64,000 bases of DNA from CAMQVM01 sp044433365 (GTDB lineage Bacteria; Bacteroidota; Bacteroidia; Bacteroidales; Rikenellaceae). Each line of letters opens with the position of its first letter. Within the stretch, counting starts at the first letter, position 1. The notes below the pieces were generated by a model. The model saw only the letters and a program-made list of their open reading frames with translations. It did no database searches and was not told the origin of the DNA. Of the stretch, positions 36,354-44,660 are shown in pieces. Location of the stretch: assembly GCA_044433365.1 (NCBI GenBank), contig JAWXTR010000002.1, positions 13,787-77,786 on the forward strand, read 5' to 3'. The translations under genes were made by a program, and so were the position numbers.

Positions 36354-36516
36354 AGTAGGGTAAAATAATTATTGGTGTATTTTTAATAGTGCTATTGGAG
36401 ATGAGATTTTTTGCTATTGAATCGAAAATATAGTGGTTCTATATTGAGATTTAATAGTGAAAAATATCGCTCCAAGAGTGCTGTTAAGAATATGGCAATA
36501 ATTGTTTTACACTACT
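36354..36516. mobile_element. 163-bp TA-element (MITE), copy 3
   Basis: It starts AGTAGGGTAAAA and ends TTTTACACTACT, with TA on each side (36352-36353 and 36517-36518). Internal bases define a second subtype shared with the copy at 42462 (GAGATGAG, GAATCGAAAA, CCAAGAGTGC). It lies just downstream of the all-helical protein gene. Confidence 0.9.
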
Positions 36517-36520
36517 TAAA

Positions 36521-36570
36521 TTAAACTACCTCCATTTTTGCACTTTTATGCAAAAATGGAGGTAGTTTAA
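36521..36570. terminator. Perfect 22-bp hairpin between convergent genes
   Basis: The left arm (36521-36542, TTAAACTACCTCCATTTTTG then CA) and right arm (36549-36570) are exact inverted repeats with a 6-base loop. It lies between the plus-strand hypothetical and the minus-strand ferric-reductase-like gene and could end both transcripts. A closely related hairpin at 42428-42634 was split by a 163-bp element. Confidence 0.6.
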
Positions 36571-36589
36571 TATTGGCTAAAAAATATTA

Positions 36590-36908
36590 AGGGAACTTCT
36601 AAAAATTGGATTTTAACGCTTTTTCATTTTGAGGCTTCATCTTTGAATTAAATCCAAATCTAAAACCTCAAAATAAAAAATCAAATAAAACCAATTATTA
36701 AGTAGTGTAAAATAATTATTGGTGTGTTTTTAATAAGTAGGGTAAAATAATTATTGGTGTGTTTTTAATAGTGCTATTGGAGATGAGATTTTTTGCTATT
36801 GAATTGAAAATATAGTGGTTCTACATTGAAATTTAATAGTGAAAAATATCGCTCCAAAAGTGCTGTTAAAAATATGGCAATAATTGTTTTACACTACTTA
36901 GAACTCTT
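36590..36908. mobile_element. 164-bp foldback element, copy 2 (inverted, partly deleted, interrupted)
   Basis: Sequence from AGGGAACTTC (36590) to CCAATTAT (36698), and then the trailing GAACTC (36901-36906), are the reverse complement of the 164-bp element. The central loop region is missing. The right end is interrupted at TA by 163-bp-element sequence (36701-36898). Comparison with the uninterrupted copies, which read AGTTCTAATAATTGG, gives the exact empty site. Confidence 0.75.
36701..36898. mobile_element. 163-bp TA-element, copy 4, preceded by the first 33 bases of another
   Basis: A left end (36701-36733, AGTAGTGTAAAA to GTTTTTAA) is followed by TA and a complete element (36736-36898). 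The whole block sits in one TA of the 164-bp element. The simplest history is insertion of one element into another, followed by recombination between the identical right halves. Confidence 0.8.
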
Positions 36909-36909
36909 T

Positions 36910-37998
36910 TTAAGAATTTTTTCTAGCTTTATCGCTACGTGCTTTTTGAATACGGAAATATAGATATGAACCATATATTGCAATGTAGATAAAGATATTG
37001 AACCAACGCGTTGCAGTTTTCGAAATCTCGATAGATTCAAAAGTAAAACTACGTGGTCCATGCCCATGTCCATGTCCTGAAGATTGTACCTGTTGCGTAG
37101 CACCGTGACCACCGTTTTGCGCACCTTGACCACCTTGACCACCTTGACCACCTTGACCACCTTGTGCAGCTTGTGGTTTTTGTTCTGCTCCTTGTTGCTG
37201 AGCAGCATGATTGTGACTATTGCTACTGTTATTACTATGGTTGCGACTAGCCTCAACAACTTCTACTTTGGTCTGATTAGCTTGTTGCATAGCTCTTGCA
37301 TTATCCGAAATCATACCTCCAATTTGCAAACACATAGAGTGAATAAATAGCATAGCATATAGACCATACGACCATCTCTGTACGCTTTTCCAACGTTTTC
37401 CACCCATTTTACGACGCACTGAGTCGAAAGATGTAATCCACAACACTAAAAATAGGATTGTCATAAGCAAACCTATAACAAATGCAAAACTTGTGATACC
37501 AGAGCCTAATGCACTCGTCACACGTGGACTTTGCATATAAGTTTCATTGTCAAAAAAGAATTGCCATCCGCCAGGGAATGTTCCAAACACTCTTTTTACT
37601 GCATGAGCAAGAACTGGAAATCCTACAATAATCGAAAGTTCCTTACGAATTGACATTAAACGATTAACGACTCTAATTTTTGGACTAAAAGCACCCATAT
37701 ACATTATAATAACAATAACAGGGTGAATAAAATTGGCTGCCGACGAAAGTTCGCTTGCCGAAAGACCAATAATTGGAATTTGACCTAAATTAAATGGAAG
37801 AGTAATTCCTGTAAGACGAGCTACTGATGGAATTATAAAGCAAAAGGATATTACTCCAAAAATCCAATAATATATTTTAGAGTGTTGTTTAATTGATTTC
37901 GCTAGTAAAATAGCAAGAGCTAAATATACTCCAAGTGAAAAAAGAAACGCAAAGTTTGAGTGTAAAAACCCAATAAGGTCTAAAAGTGCATTTATCAT
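36910..37998 (-). CDS. Ferric-reductase-like membrane protein with Gly/Gln/His-rich loop
   Basis: About eight hydrophobic segments include conserved His residues (FIHPVIVIIMYMG, VLAHAVKRVFG, LFIHSMCLQIGG), as in the heme-binding ferric-reductase/MsrQ-like family. A long loop before the last segment (about residues 245-320) is rich in Asn, Gln, Gly and His. It has four in-frame GGQ repeats and a SGHGHGHGPR cluster that could bind metal. The gene lies at the end of a minus-strand group with DUF4374 and a TonB receptor, so reduction of imported iron or another metal is a fair inference. No FAD/NAD domain is fused, so the electron donor is unknown. Confidence 0.75.
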   Translation of the reverse strand: MINALLDLIGFLHSNFAFLFSLGVYLALAILLAKSIKQHSKIYYWIFGVISFCFIIPSVARLTGITLPFNLGQIPIIGLSASELSSAANFIHPVIVIIMYMGAFSPKIRVVNRLMSIRKELSIIVGFPVLAHAVKRVFGTFPGGWQFFFDNETYMQSPRVTSALGSGITSFAFVIGLLMTILFLVLWITSFDSVRRKMGGKRWKSVQRWSYGLYAMLFIHSMCLQIGGMISDNARAMQQANQTKVEVVEASRNHSNNSSNSHNHAAQQQGAEQKPQAAQGGQGGQGGQGGQGAQNGGHGATQQVQSSGHGHGHGPRSFTFESIEISKTATRWFNIFIYIAIYGSYLYFRIQKARSDKARKNS

Positions 37999-38070
37999 TT
38001 TTGTAAAATTTTAAAAGTAAAGAAGAACTTCTAAAGTAAATTTAGAAGTTCTTAAAAATCTGCTTAAATA

Positions 38071-39630
38071 TTAGTTTTTAGCTAGTTTACCAACAGAAAG
38101 AATAGCTGAACAATTCACGTTAGCAATATTTTTTGCTACACCCGTTGTAGAGTCAATCTCATAAAGTACAGGAGAGCTATTTTCAGTAGATGTAATACCT
38201 ACATAAGCTTTACCATCTTCGAAGAATGGATTGCGACTTACAGCAGAGATTGTTGTAGGCTCTGGTTGACCAGTAACAGCAATTGCAGTTTGTGCAGCTG
38301 CATCTACAATATAATATTTGTAGTTTACACCCGAAGTATATTGAACATTTGCATCGTTATAAGCTTGAACTAGGAATTTAGAACCTGAGCCATCGATATG
38401 GTAGCAAGTAAGGAAAGAACGGTTGCCCATTGCTGATTCAACATCAAATACGCCATTTACACCATAGCTCTCGTCAAGGCTTGTTGCTCCTTTTTTAATA
38501 CGCATTACAGATGCAGAGTGTGTTCCAGCTGATTTGTAAAGTAGACCATCGCCAATTACGTTGTTATTTAAGTCTGCGTGTTGTTTTACAGTCTCTTTAG
38601 TGTCGTCGCTATAAAGCACTACACCAGCACCTGCATAGATACGCTCATTTCCTGGAGAGAAGATATAGATATTCTCATCATCATCAGCATGAATTGTAGG
38701 GTATTGAGTAGATGACTGACGACCACAAGCTGGCGACATTCTATCGTCGGTAATAACAGTAGGTTTTGCAGTTGATAAATCGTCACCATCTTGGAAAATT
38801 GCTACATGAAATTGATTTGGGAATGGAGTTGTTGGAATCTCACCTGGTTTAAACGAACCAGAACCACTTCCACCCCAACCAGACGATACATAGTTTAAGT
38901 ACTCTGCACTACTTCCGTAGTATGATGTAGAAGTTGACTCAAAATCAGAAGAATATTTAGTTGTACCATAAGCAGTAGCACCCATAGCGTAAACCGAAAC
39001 ATATAGATTACCATCCGACTCAGCAAAACCAGCAAAGTTTACATACTCGCCAGTACCTAAGTAGTTGTCAGCCTCAAAATCTGAATACTTAGCGATACCT
39101 GTTTTAGAGTCGTAACGAGCAATTTGCATATAACGAGGATAAACTTCTGTACCATAGAATGGTTCGTAAACGCCTGTCGACGAATTTGTCCATGAGTTTG
39201 AAGCCGATGTGACAACCTCATCACCCCAAGTGCCATAAGTTGTAAAACGGTAGCTTTCGTACTCTAATCCAAGTACTGGTTTTGTGTCGCCCATTTCGTA
39301 AGTCTCCATTGGTACAGGGTCGCCATCGTTATATTTTAGACCAAATACACGGCTGTTTTTGTAGAAATACCATTGTGCACTTGTAAGGTCGGTTTCAACT
39401 CCCGAACCTAATACTGATAAATCCTCACTACCTAACTGATCGGTATAAAGAAGATAATCGGCACCATCTGTAGTACTTACCGCTACTACATATTTGCTAA
39501 CTGTCGATTCAGTTGTACCGTCGTCGTTACCGCCTGAATTTGTCGACTCATTTTCTTTGTTACACGAAATAGATAGTGCTAAAGCTGCCATAGCACAAAA
39601 AAGTGATTTAAATAGATACTTTTTTTTCAT
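38071..39630 (-). CDS. DUF4374 lipoprotein
   Basis: A lipoprotein signal (AALALSISC, Cys ~23) is followed by a Ser/Gly-rich linker and a propeller-like domain typical of DUF4374, a family found almost only beside TonB receptors in Bacteroidetes. FPNQFHVAIFQDGDDL and DDENIYIFSPGNERIYAGAG are visible. It should face outward on the outer membrane and may help capture the receptor's ligand. It starts 23 bases downstream of the TonB receptor gene and is followed by the ferric-reductase-like gene, so one operon is likely. Its molecular activity is unknown. Confidence 0.85.
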   Translation of the reverse strand: MKKKYLFKSLFCAMAALALSISCNKENESTNSGGNDDGTTESTVSKYVVAVSTTDGADYLLYTDQLGSEDLSVLGSGVETDLTSAQWYFYKNSRVFGLKYNDGDPVPMETYEMGDTKPVLGLEYESYRFTTYGTWGDEVVTSASNSWTNSSTGVYEPFYGTEVYPRYMQIARYDSKTGIAKYSDFEADNYLGTGEYVNFAGFAESDGNLYVSVYAMGATAYGTTKYSSDFESTSTSYYGSSAEYLNYVSSGWGGSGSGSFKPGEIPTTPFPNQFHVAIFQDGDDLSTAKPTVITDDRMSPACGRQSSTQYPTIHADDDENIYIFSPGNERIYAGAGVVLYSDDTKETVKQHADLNNNVIGDGLLYKSAGTHSASVMRIKKGATSLDESYGVNGVFDVESAMGNRSFLTCYHIDGSGSKFLVQAYNDANVQYTSGVNYKYYIVDAAAQTAIAVTGQPEPTTISAVSRNPFFEDGKAYVGITSTENSSPVLYEIDSTTGVAKNIANVNCSAILSVGKLAKN

Positions 39631-39653
39631 TGTTTAGTTTTTTTAATATTATT

Positions 39654-42140
39654 TTAATTATTACTTCCGATATTGATTCTTACTTTTCCATAAAATGCTC
39701 TTCCAGCCTTTTGCAGGCTAAAATTATCATACAACATAGCATTCGAAATATTTTTGCACTCTACCGAAAAGTTATATTTTCCACCTTTTATAACATAATG
39801 TAAAGCTATATTGTGTGACCACTGCGTAGGAACATATTTTTTGGTGTCTTTGTCGCCATAATCTTCCCAATATAGAGGAAACTCATGTTGGTAAAACAGA
39901 TCGTAAGCTGCATAAAAATGATCATCTTTGCTAACCACATCGTAAAAATTGATACGACCATCTGCATTTGCATATAGATATGGTTCGTTTGGCATACGTT
40001 GACCATAGGTTGTGCTTGCGTATCCTGTCGTAATATCTAATGGCTCATTATCACGTGAGTTAAGTGCATTAACATTTGCACCAACAGAGAATAGTCGACC
40101 ATAATCGTAGTTGAATGTTGCGTTCCAACCTTTTGTCTTTACATTTCCATGATTTACCGAAGATGCCGACTCACCATCTGAGCTAACAACACGACGAATA
40201 AAATTTTTTGAGTCGCAATATATTACTCCACCACCTAAAGTTGCATTGTGTTTACCAAATAGTTTACTGTACGATAGGTTAATATTATAGTTATCACTAC
40301 TTTCAGGTTCAAGAGTAACATTTCCAAGCTCTAGGTCGCTATCACCAAAAAGTTCGGTGGTGGTAGGTAGACGATATGCCAACTCGTAAGATAATTTTGC
40401 TTGGAAACCGTCCAAAAAGAATATTGTCCCAGCTGCACCATATCCAAAGTAGCCATTTGTCTCATTTCTCTCCGATCTTACTCCCTCTGTATCGTAGGTT
40501 ACTCCATCATTGCTCTGCATATAATGTTTGCCAAATAATTGAGCATTAAATAGGTCATTAAATTTATACATATACGAAAGACCTGTCAAACCTTTAGTTG
40601 TATATTGAGGCTCTGCATAATCGCTATAATTTGTTCCTGATTCTGCCGAGCGAGTATTTCTTGATGTACTATTTAGGGTGTAGTTTAAAGCAATTCTTTG
40701 ACTTTCAGAGATTGAGTATGAAGCATTAGCATTTGTATTAAAGCTATTCTGTGTAGTCTCTCTAAAAGTATAACTTCGAGCCGAACCTTTATATTGAGTA
40801 TCTCCAAACCAGTTGTAAGCATATACAGTTGTATCGACTACATGTGTTATCCCGTAATTATAGTTTGCATTTGCTTTAAACGACAAGCCTTTTGTTAAGA
40901 AATCTTTCTTCATATATTGCAATGTTGGTATTACAGAATAACCCTCGTTGTGTCTATCTCCATAAACCACTTTCTGACGTGTTCCTGTCTGAACTTCACG
41001 ATAGAATTTTGCATAATTTACACTTAAATTAATTATATCAGCCCAACTCTTATCTCTAAATCCAATCTCACCAATAATCGCTTCATTGTGGTAGGTGTCG
41101 TTAAAACGCTCTACCGTGTAAATATCGGTTGGAGTATACGAAGCCGAACCATTAAATATGGTTACTGTATTGTCAATCTTGTAGTTATTGTCCGAATAGT
41201 TTTGATATGCGTTAATCTTATATTGCAAACCATTATCTAATCTATTAGTAAATGTAATATTGCTACGATGTGTGTTAAACGAACCATAAGAGTAGGATGC
41301 GTCTAAATTCCAACCGCTTTTATCCTTATCTTTAGTCACAATGTTAATAACTCCACCAAGCGCATCAGAACCAAACTCAATAGGTACAACACCTGTGTAT
41401 ACCTCAATACGCTCAGCATAATTTGCAGGAATATTGTTTAGCGAGAAAGCACTATTGCCACTCTGTAAAATTCCATCTACAAATATCTTTACATGGCTAC
41501 CAGAGAAGCCATTTAGACTAATTTTTGCATCGCTGCCCACACCGCCCGACTCACGAATACGCACACCGTTAGCTTTCGAAAGAACATCTGTTAAATTGGC
41601 TGTTGTATTTCTTAAATCATCAATAGCCATTGCCTGAACATTATAAGATAGCTTATTGACCTTTGCGCTATTGCTCTCACCTCTTACGATTACCTCATTG
41701 ATGTTAATTGACGAAGGAGTTATTGTAATATTATTTTCTATTGGTTGATTCTCAATGGTTATCATCTGCTCAAAAGGTTCGAAACCCATAATATTTACAG
41801 AAAGTTTGTACTCCCCAGATGGAAGATTTAATGTATATGCTCCATCACTATCGGTTATTGCTGCATATTTCGACCCATCGCCTACAAATACTACTGCTGA
41901 TGGCACCGCCTCTTTATTCTCGTTAGAGGTGACGACTCCATATAGCTGAGTTCTTTTGTTATGATTATCAGTGTTATAGGCGTAAATATTTAAGGAAAAC
42001 AACACAAGTAGGATTGATAATAGAAGTTTTGAGGTAATACTACCCCTAAAATTAGAGATTATTATCTGTTGATAACCATACCCTTTTTTATTGAGAGTAA
42101 TAGTCGAAAATAGCAATTTAAAAATGCAAAAAAAATTCAT
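39654..42140 (-). CDS. TonB-dependent outer-membrane receptor, probable iron-complex uptake
   Basis: The 828-aa protein has a carboxypeptidase-like domain (LYGVVTSNENKEAVPSAVV, about 65-150), a plug (NEVIVRGESNSAKVNKLSY..., NIPANYAERIEVYTG, FGSDALGGVINIVTK) and a barrel ending AFYGKVRINIGSNN. The first ~35 residues look odd for a signal peptide; the hydrophobic SKLLLSILLVLFSLNIYAY stretch further in is the real signal, so the native start may be internal and non-ATG. With DUF4374 and a ferric-reductase-like protein behind it, a siderophore or heme ligand is likely. Confidence 0.88.
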   Translation of the reverse strand: MNFFCIFKLLFSTITLNKKGYGYQQIIISNFRGSITSKLLLSILLVLFSLNIYAYNTDNHNKRTQLYGVVTSNENKEAVPSAVVFVGDGSKYAAITDSDGAYTLNLPSGEYKLSVNIMGFEPFEQMITIENQPIENNITITPSSININEVIVRGESNSAKVNKLSYNVQAMAIDDLRNTTANLTDVLSKANGVRIRESGGVGSDAKISLNGFSGSHVKIFVDGILQSGNSAFSLNNIPANYAERIEVYTGVVPIEFGSDALGGVINIVTKDKDKSGWNLDASYSYGSFNTHRSNITFTNRLDNGLQYKINAYQNYSDNNYKIDNTVTIFNGSASYTPTDIYTVERFNDTYHNEAIIGEIGFRDKSWADIINLSVNYAKFYREVQTGTRQKVVYGDRHNEGYSVIPTLQYMKKDFLTKGLSFKANANYNYGITHVVDTTVYAYNWFGDTQYKGSARSYTFRETTQNSFNTNANASYSISESQRIALNYTLNSTSRNTRSAESGTNYSDYAEPQYTTKGLTGLSYMYKFNDLFNAQLFGKHYMQSNDGVTYDTEGVRSERNETNGYFGYGAAGTIFFLDGFQAKLSYELAYRLPTTTELFGDSDLELGNVTLEPESSDNYNINLSYSKLFGKHNATLGGGVIYCDSKNFIRRVVSSDGESASSVNHGNVKTKGWNATFNYDYGRLFSVGANVNALNSRDNEPLDITTGYASTTYGQRMPNEPYLYANADGRINFYDVVSKDDHFYAAYDLFYQHEFPLYWEDYGDKDTKKYVPTQWSHNIALHYVIKGGKYNFSVECKNISNAMLYDNFSLQKAGRAFYGKVRINIGSNN

Positions 42141-42427
42141 ATACGTTCTTATTTTTCTAGTAAATCTTTCGAGTGCAAAATTATGGATTATCTAAATGCA
42201 CAACAATAACAGATAATAGCTAAAAAAGTAGGAAATAAGAGGGTGGCAGTAACAAAATATTGCTACTACTCCAAAATTTTGGGATTTTATAGGCGTATTC
42301 GCAAAACCCCTTTTGCGGATATGCCGCACAATTTTCTCTGAAAATTGTGCGCTCAGTGGTCTCGAAGAGCCACTAAAAGCGTGTTTTTGTTCACTTTTTC
42401 TAAAAAAGTGTAAAATATAGTTTTTTT

Positions 42428-42634
42428 ATTACCTCTATTTTTGCACTTTTGTGCAAAAATAAGTAGGGTAAAATAATTATTGGTGTATTTTTAAAAGTGC
42501 TATTGGAGATGAGATTTTTTGCTATTGAATCGAAAATATAGTGGTTCTATATTGAGATTTAATAGTGAAAAATATCGCTCCAAGAGTGCTATTAAGAATA
42601 TGGCAATAATTGTTTTACACTACTTAGAGGTAAT
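42428..42634. terminator. Hairpin (ATTACCTCTATTTTTGCAC) split by a 163-bp element
   Basis: The left arm (42428-42446) pairs with GTGCAAAAATA (42451-42461) plus GAGGTAAT (42627-42634) once the element between them and one TA are removed. The restored hairpin is perfect over 19 bp with a TTTT loop. It is similar to the hairpin at 36521. Confidence 0.65.
42462..42624. mobile_element. 163-bp TA-element (MITE), copy 5, inside a hairpin arm
   Basis: It is of the AGTAGGG subtype like copy 3, with TA at 42460-42461 and 42625-42626. The interrupted hairpin supplies the empty site and proves TA duplication. A short open frame starting at 42519 runs through it, but it is not conserved between copies. 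Confidence 0.9.
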
Positions 42635-42670
42635 TTTAAAAGAAAATTATACTATTACTCAGCAAAAAAA

Positions 42671-42790
42671 GTGGGTGACCCACAATCAGAAATCCAGACC
42701 ATCACCCCTGCTCACAAACGTTATGAGTGGGGGTATTGGTCTGGATTGTGTAATTTTAAGTAAATTTATTTACTTTTGGGTCATTCTCCA
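42671..42790. repeat. Foldback with GGGTGACCC ends
   Basis: CACAATC...AATCCAGACCA (from 42681) pairs with TGGTCTGGATTGTG (to 42750), and CACCCCTGCTCA pairs with TGAGTGGGGGT. Outer GGGTGACCCA is partly matched by TTGGGTCATTC near 42776-42786. It is related to the 98-bp foldback at 29686. No coding potential was seen. Confidence 0.55.
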
Positions 42791-42823
42791 TACAATATAT
42801 TGTGAATAAATTTAAGGGAATTT

Positions 42824-43597
42824 TTAAAAGGTCCAAACCCAAATATCCTCACTAGATAGCTCATCGTTGAAAGTGTAGCCACTCCACTCAAATTTCTTTA
42901 ACTCCTCAGAGTTTTCGATACCATTTTCGACCATATATTTAATCATCTCACCACGAGCCATTTTTGTATAAATCACAACCTGACGGAGTTTATCACCTTT
43001 ATATTGCAGAAATTGAATATCAATAACTCTTACCGCTTTTCGCACCTCTTTCCAATGAAATGCCCTCTGTTCCTCTTTTGAAGCAAGATATATTAACTCT
43101 CCACCACTACATTTTACATCCTCAATCAATGTTTGAGTTTGATAATCTCGCCAAAACATATCTACACGCTCATCGCTATAGCTAAGCCTAACAAACCCCT
43201 CCATTCTATACGGTTTTATCGCATCAAAAGGGCGAAGTAGTCCGTAAAGAAGAGAGCTAATACGCACATTTTTTTGCAGATAATCGCTCTGTTTTAAACT
43301 ATAACCTACCTTTAATTTAAAATGTTTATAAACCACTCCATCATAACTTTCAACAGCTGCAACAGATAGTTGATTACTATCAAAAAAGGTGGCAAAACGC
43401 TCTTTTAGCTCCTTTGCTATAGAAGGACTAATCTTAAATATAGTTTTAAGCTCCTCTGTAGAGTATGGTAGCATTTTTGAAATAATGCTATTTGTCTGAT
43501 TTAAAAATCGTGGCTCTGTAGGCTCTATTTTTTTGCCACTAGATATTATTTCAGTGGCTGAGAGCATTGTTTTTGCAGGTGAGATAAGTGCTATCAT
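42824..43597 (-). CDS. yaaA: Peroxide stress protein YaaA (DUF328/UPF0246)
   Basis: The 257-aa protein begins MIALISPAKTM and contains TFFDSNQLSVAAVESYDGVVY, RISSLLYGLLRPFDAIKPYRMEG and YTKMARGEMIKYMVENG, the typical YaaA blocks. The family binds DNA and lowers free iron damage under peroxide stress in E. coli. A good promoter (CAAA 43665-43668 and CAAAAATA 43637-43644 on plus, so TTTG-N20-TATTTTTG on minus) lies 40-70 bases upstream. The gene is monocistronic. Confidence 0.92.
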   Translation of the reverse strand: MIALISPAKTMLSATEIISSGKKIEPTEPRFLNQTNSIISKMLPYSTEELKTIFKISPSIAKELKERFATFFDSNQLSVAAVESYDGVVYKHFKLKVGYSLKQSDYLQKNVRISSLLYGLLRPFDAIKPYRMEGFVRLSYSDERVDMFWRDYQTQTLIEDVKCSGGELIYLASKEEQRAFHWKEVRKAVRVIDIQFLQYKGDKLRQVVIYTKMARGEMIKYMVENGIENSEELKKFEWSGYTFNDELSSEDIWVWTF

Positions 43598-43636
43598 AAA
43601 ATTATTTTTTGAGAAGTTCCTTTTCTTTTAATATAA

Positions 43637-43668
43637 CAAAAATAGTTCAAATTTTACAACTTCACAAA
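43637..43668 (-). promoter_or_regulatory. yaaA promoter (TTTG-N20-TATTTTTG on minus)
   Basis: On the minus strand, TTTG (43668-43665) and TATTTTTG (43644-43637) are 20 bases apart, one more than consensus, and 40 bases before the yaaA ATG. Confidence 0.6.
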
Positions 43669-43746
43669 AAAAGAAAATCAGTGGCATGCCCTTTGATATA
43701 AATAATGTTTGTAATAGTATCCTATCAAGGGGAAAAATTTAAGATT

Positions 43747-44556
43747 ATGGAAATGAGAGAAGATGACAATTTATGGCAAAAAGAGCAAGTTGAAGCTCTT
43801 TTAAATTCAATTGAAACTGGCGATAAAGAGCCAGCAAGCTATATCGACGGTGAAAAGTTTAAGCAACACAACCTTTCAGCAGCCGATGGAATTGCAGGGT
43901 TTGGGGCGATGTTAGAGTCGCTTTCCGACTATAATGAGATGACAAAAGTGGATATTATAAGGATGTTTTGCGATGGCGATTATGTCGTGGCACACACCGA
44001 CTACAATCTTTTTGGTGAAAAGGTTGGATTTGATATTTTCCGTTATGAAGATGGAAAAATAGTAGAACATTGGGATAATTTACAAGAAAAACCCGAAAAT
44101 GCAAACCCTAGTGGTCGCACTATGACCTCTGGACGAACAGAGATTATAGATTTCGATAAAAGCAATGAAAATAAGGCACTTATCGAAAAATTTGCAAACG
44201 AGATATTAGTTGCAGGTAAATTTGAGAATATAGTTGACTATTTCGAGGGCAACACCTATATTCAACATAATCCAAATATCGGCGATGGTCTTGCTGCTTT
44301 TTCAGATGCAGTAAAAACGATGACAGAGAATGGAGTTGTGATGAAATTCGATAAGATTCATAAAATTTTGGGAGAGGGTAATTTTGTACTGCTTATCTCT
44401 GAGGGGTTATTTGGTAAAAATGGAGGCAAACCAACCTCATTCTACGATCTTTTCCGTATAGATGGTGGAAAAATAGCAGAACACTGGGATGTAGTCGAGA
44501 CAATCCTCGAACAATCTAAGCGCAAAAACAGTAATGATAAATTTGGCTTTGAGTAG
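43747..44556 (+). CDS. Tandem SnoaL-like (NTF2-fold) protein
   Basis: The protein has two copies of the same domain. One (about residues 30-110) contains YIDGEKFKQHNLSAADGIAG and FRYEDGKIVEHWD; the other (about 155-260) contains YIQHNPNIGDGLAAF and FRIDGGKIAEHWD. This is the SnoaL-like polyketide-cyclase/NTF2 fold, usually one domain of ~130 aa, so this is a duplication-fusion. It is cytoplasmic. The frame is open from 43705, but ATG 43747 starts nearer the domain. The substrate is unknown. Confidence 0.75.
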   Translation: MEMREDDNLWQKEQVEALLNSIETGDKEPASYIDGEKFKQHNLSAADGIAGFGAMLESLSDYNEMTKVDIIRMFCDGDYVVAHTDYNLFGEKVGFDIFRYEDGKIVEHWDNLQEKPENANPSGRTMTSGRTEIIDFDKSNENKALIEKFANEILVAGKFENIVDYFEGNTYIQHNPNIGDGLAAFSDAVKTMTENGVVMKFDKIHKILGEGNFVLLISEGLFGKNGGKPTSFYDLFRIDGGKIAEHWDVVETILEQSKRKNSNDKFGFE

Positions 44557-44580
44557 ACAAAAACAAGATACCACAAAAAT

Positions 44581-44616
44581 AATTGGAGTTCTAAACCCAA
44601 TTTTAGAACTCCAATT
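44581..44616 (-). terminator. Hairpin terminator for susD (and the SnoaL-like gene)
   Basis: AATTGGAGTTCTAAA (44581-44595) pairs with TTTTAGAACTCCAATT (44601-44616) over a 5-base loop. On the minus strand the stem is followed by ATTTTTGTGG, a short U-rich run, so it best fits the end of the susC-susD transcript. Confidence 0.6.
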
Positions 44617-44660
44617 GAAAAAATATATATGTGAGAGAATTTTTAGAATTTCCCTTAATT

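Noticed and set aside
42519..42809. 96-codon open frame reading through the 163-bp element
   Set aside because: It starts inside the element and continues into a foldback; the frame is not kept in other copies, so it is chance.
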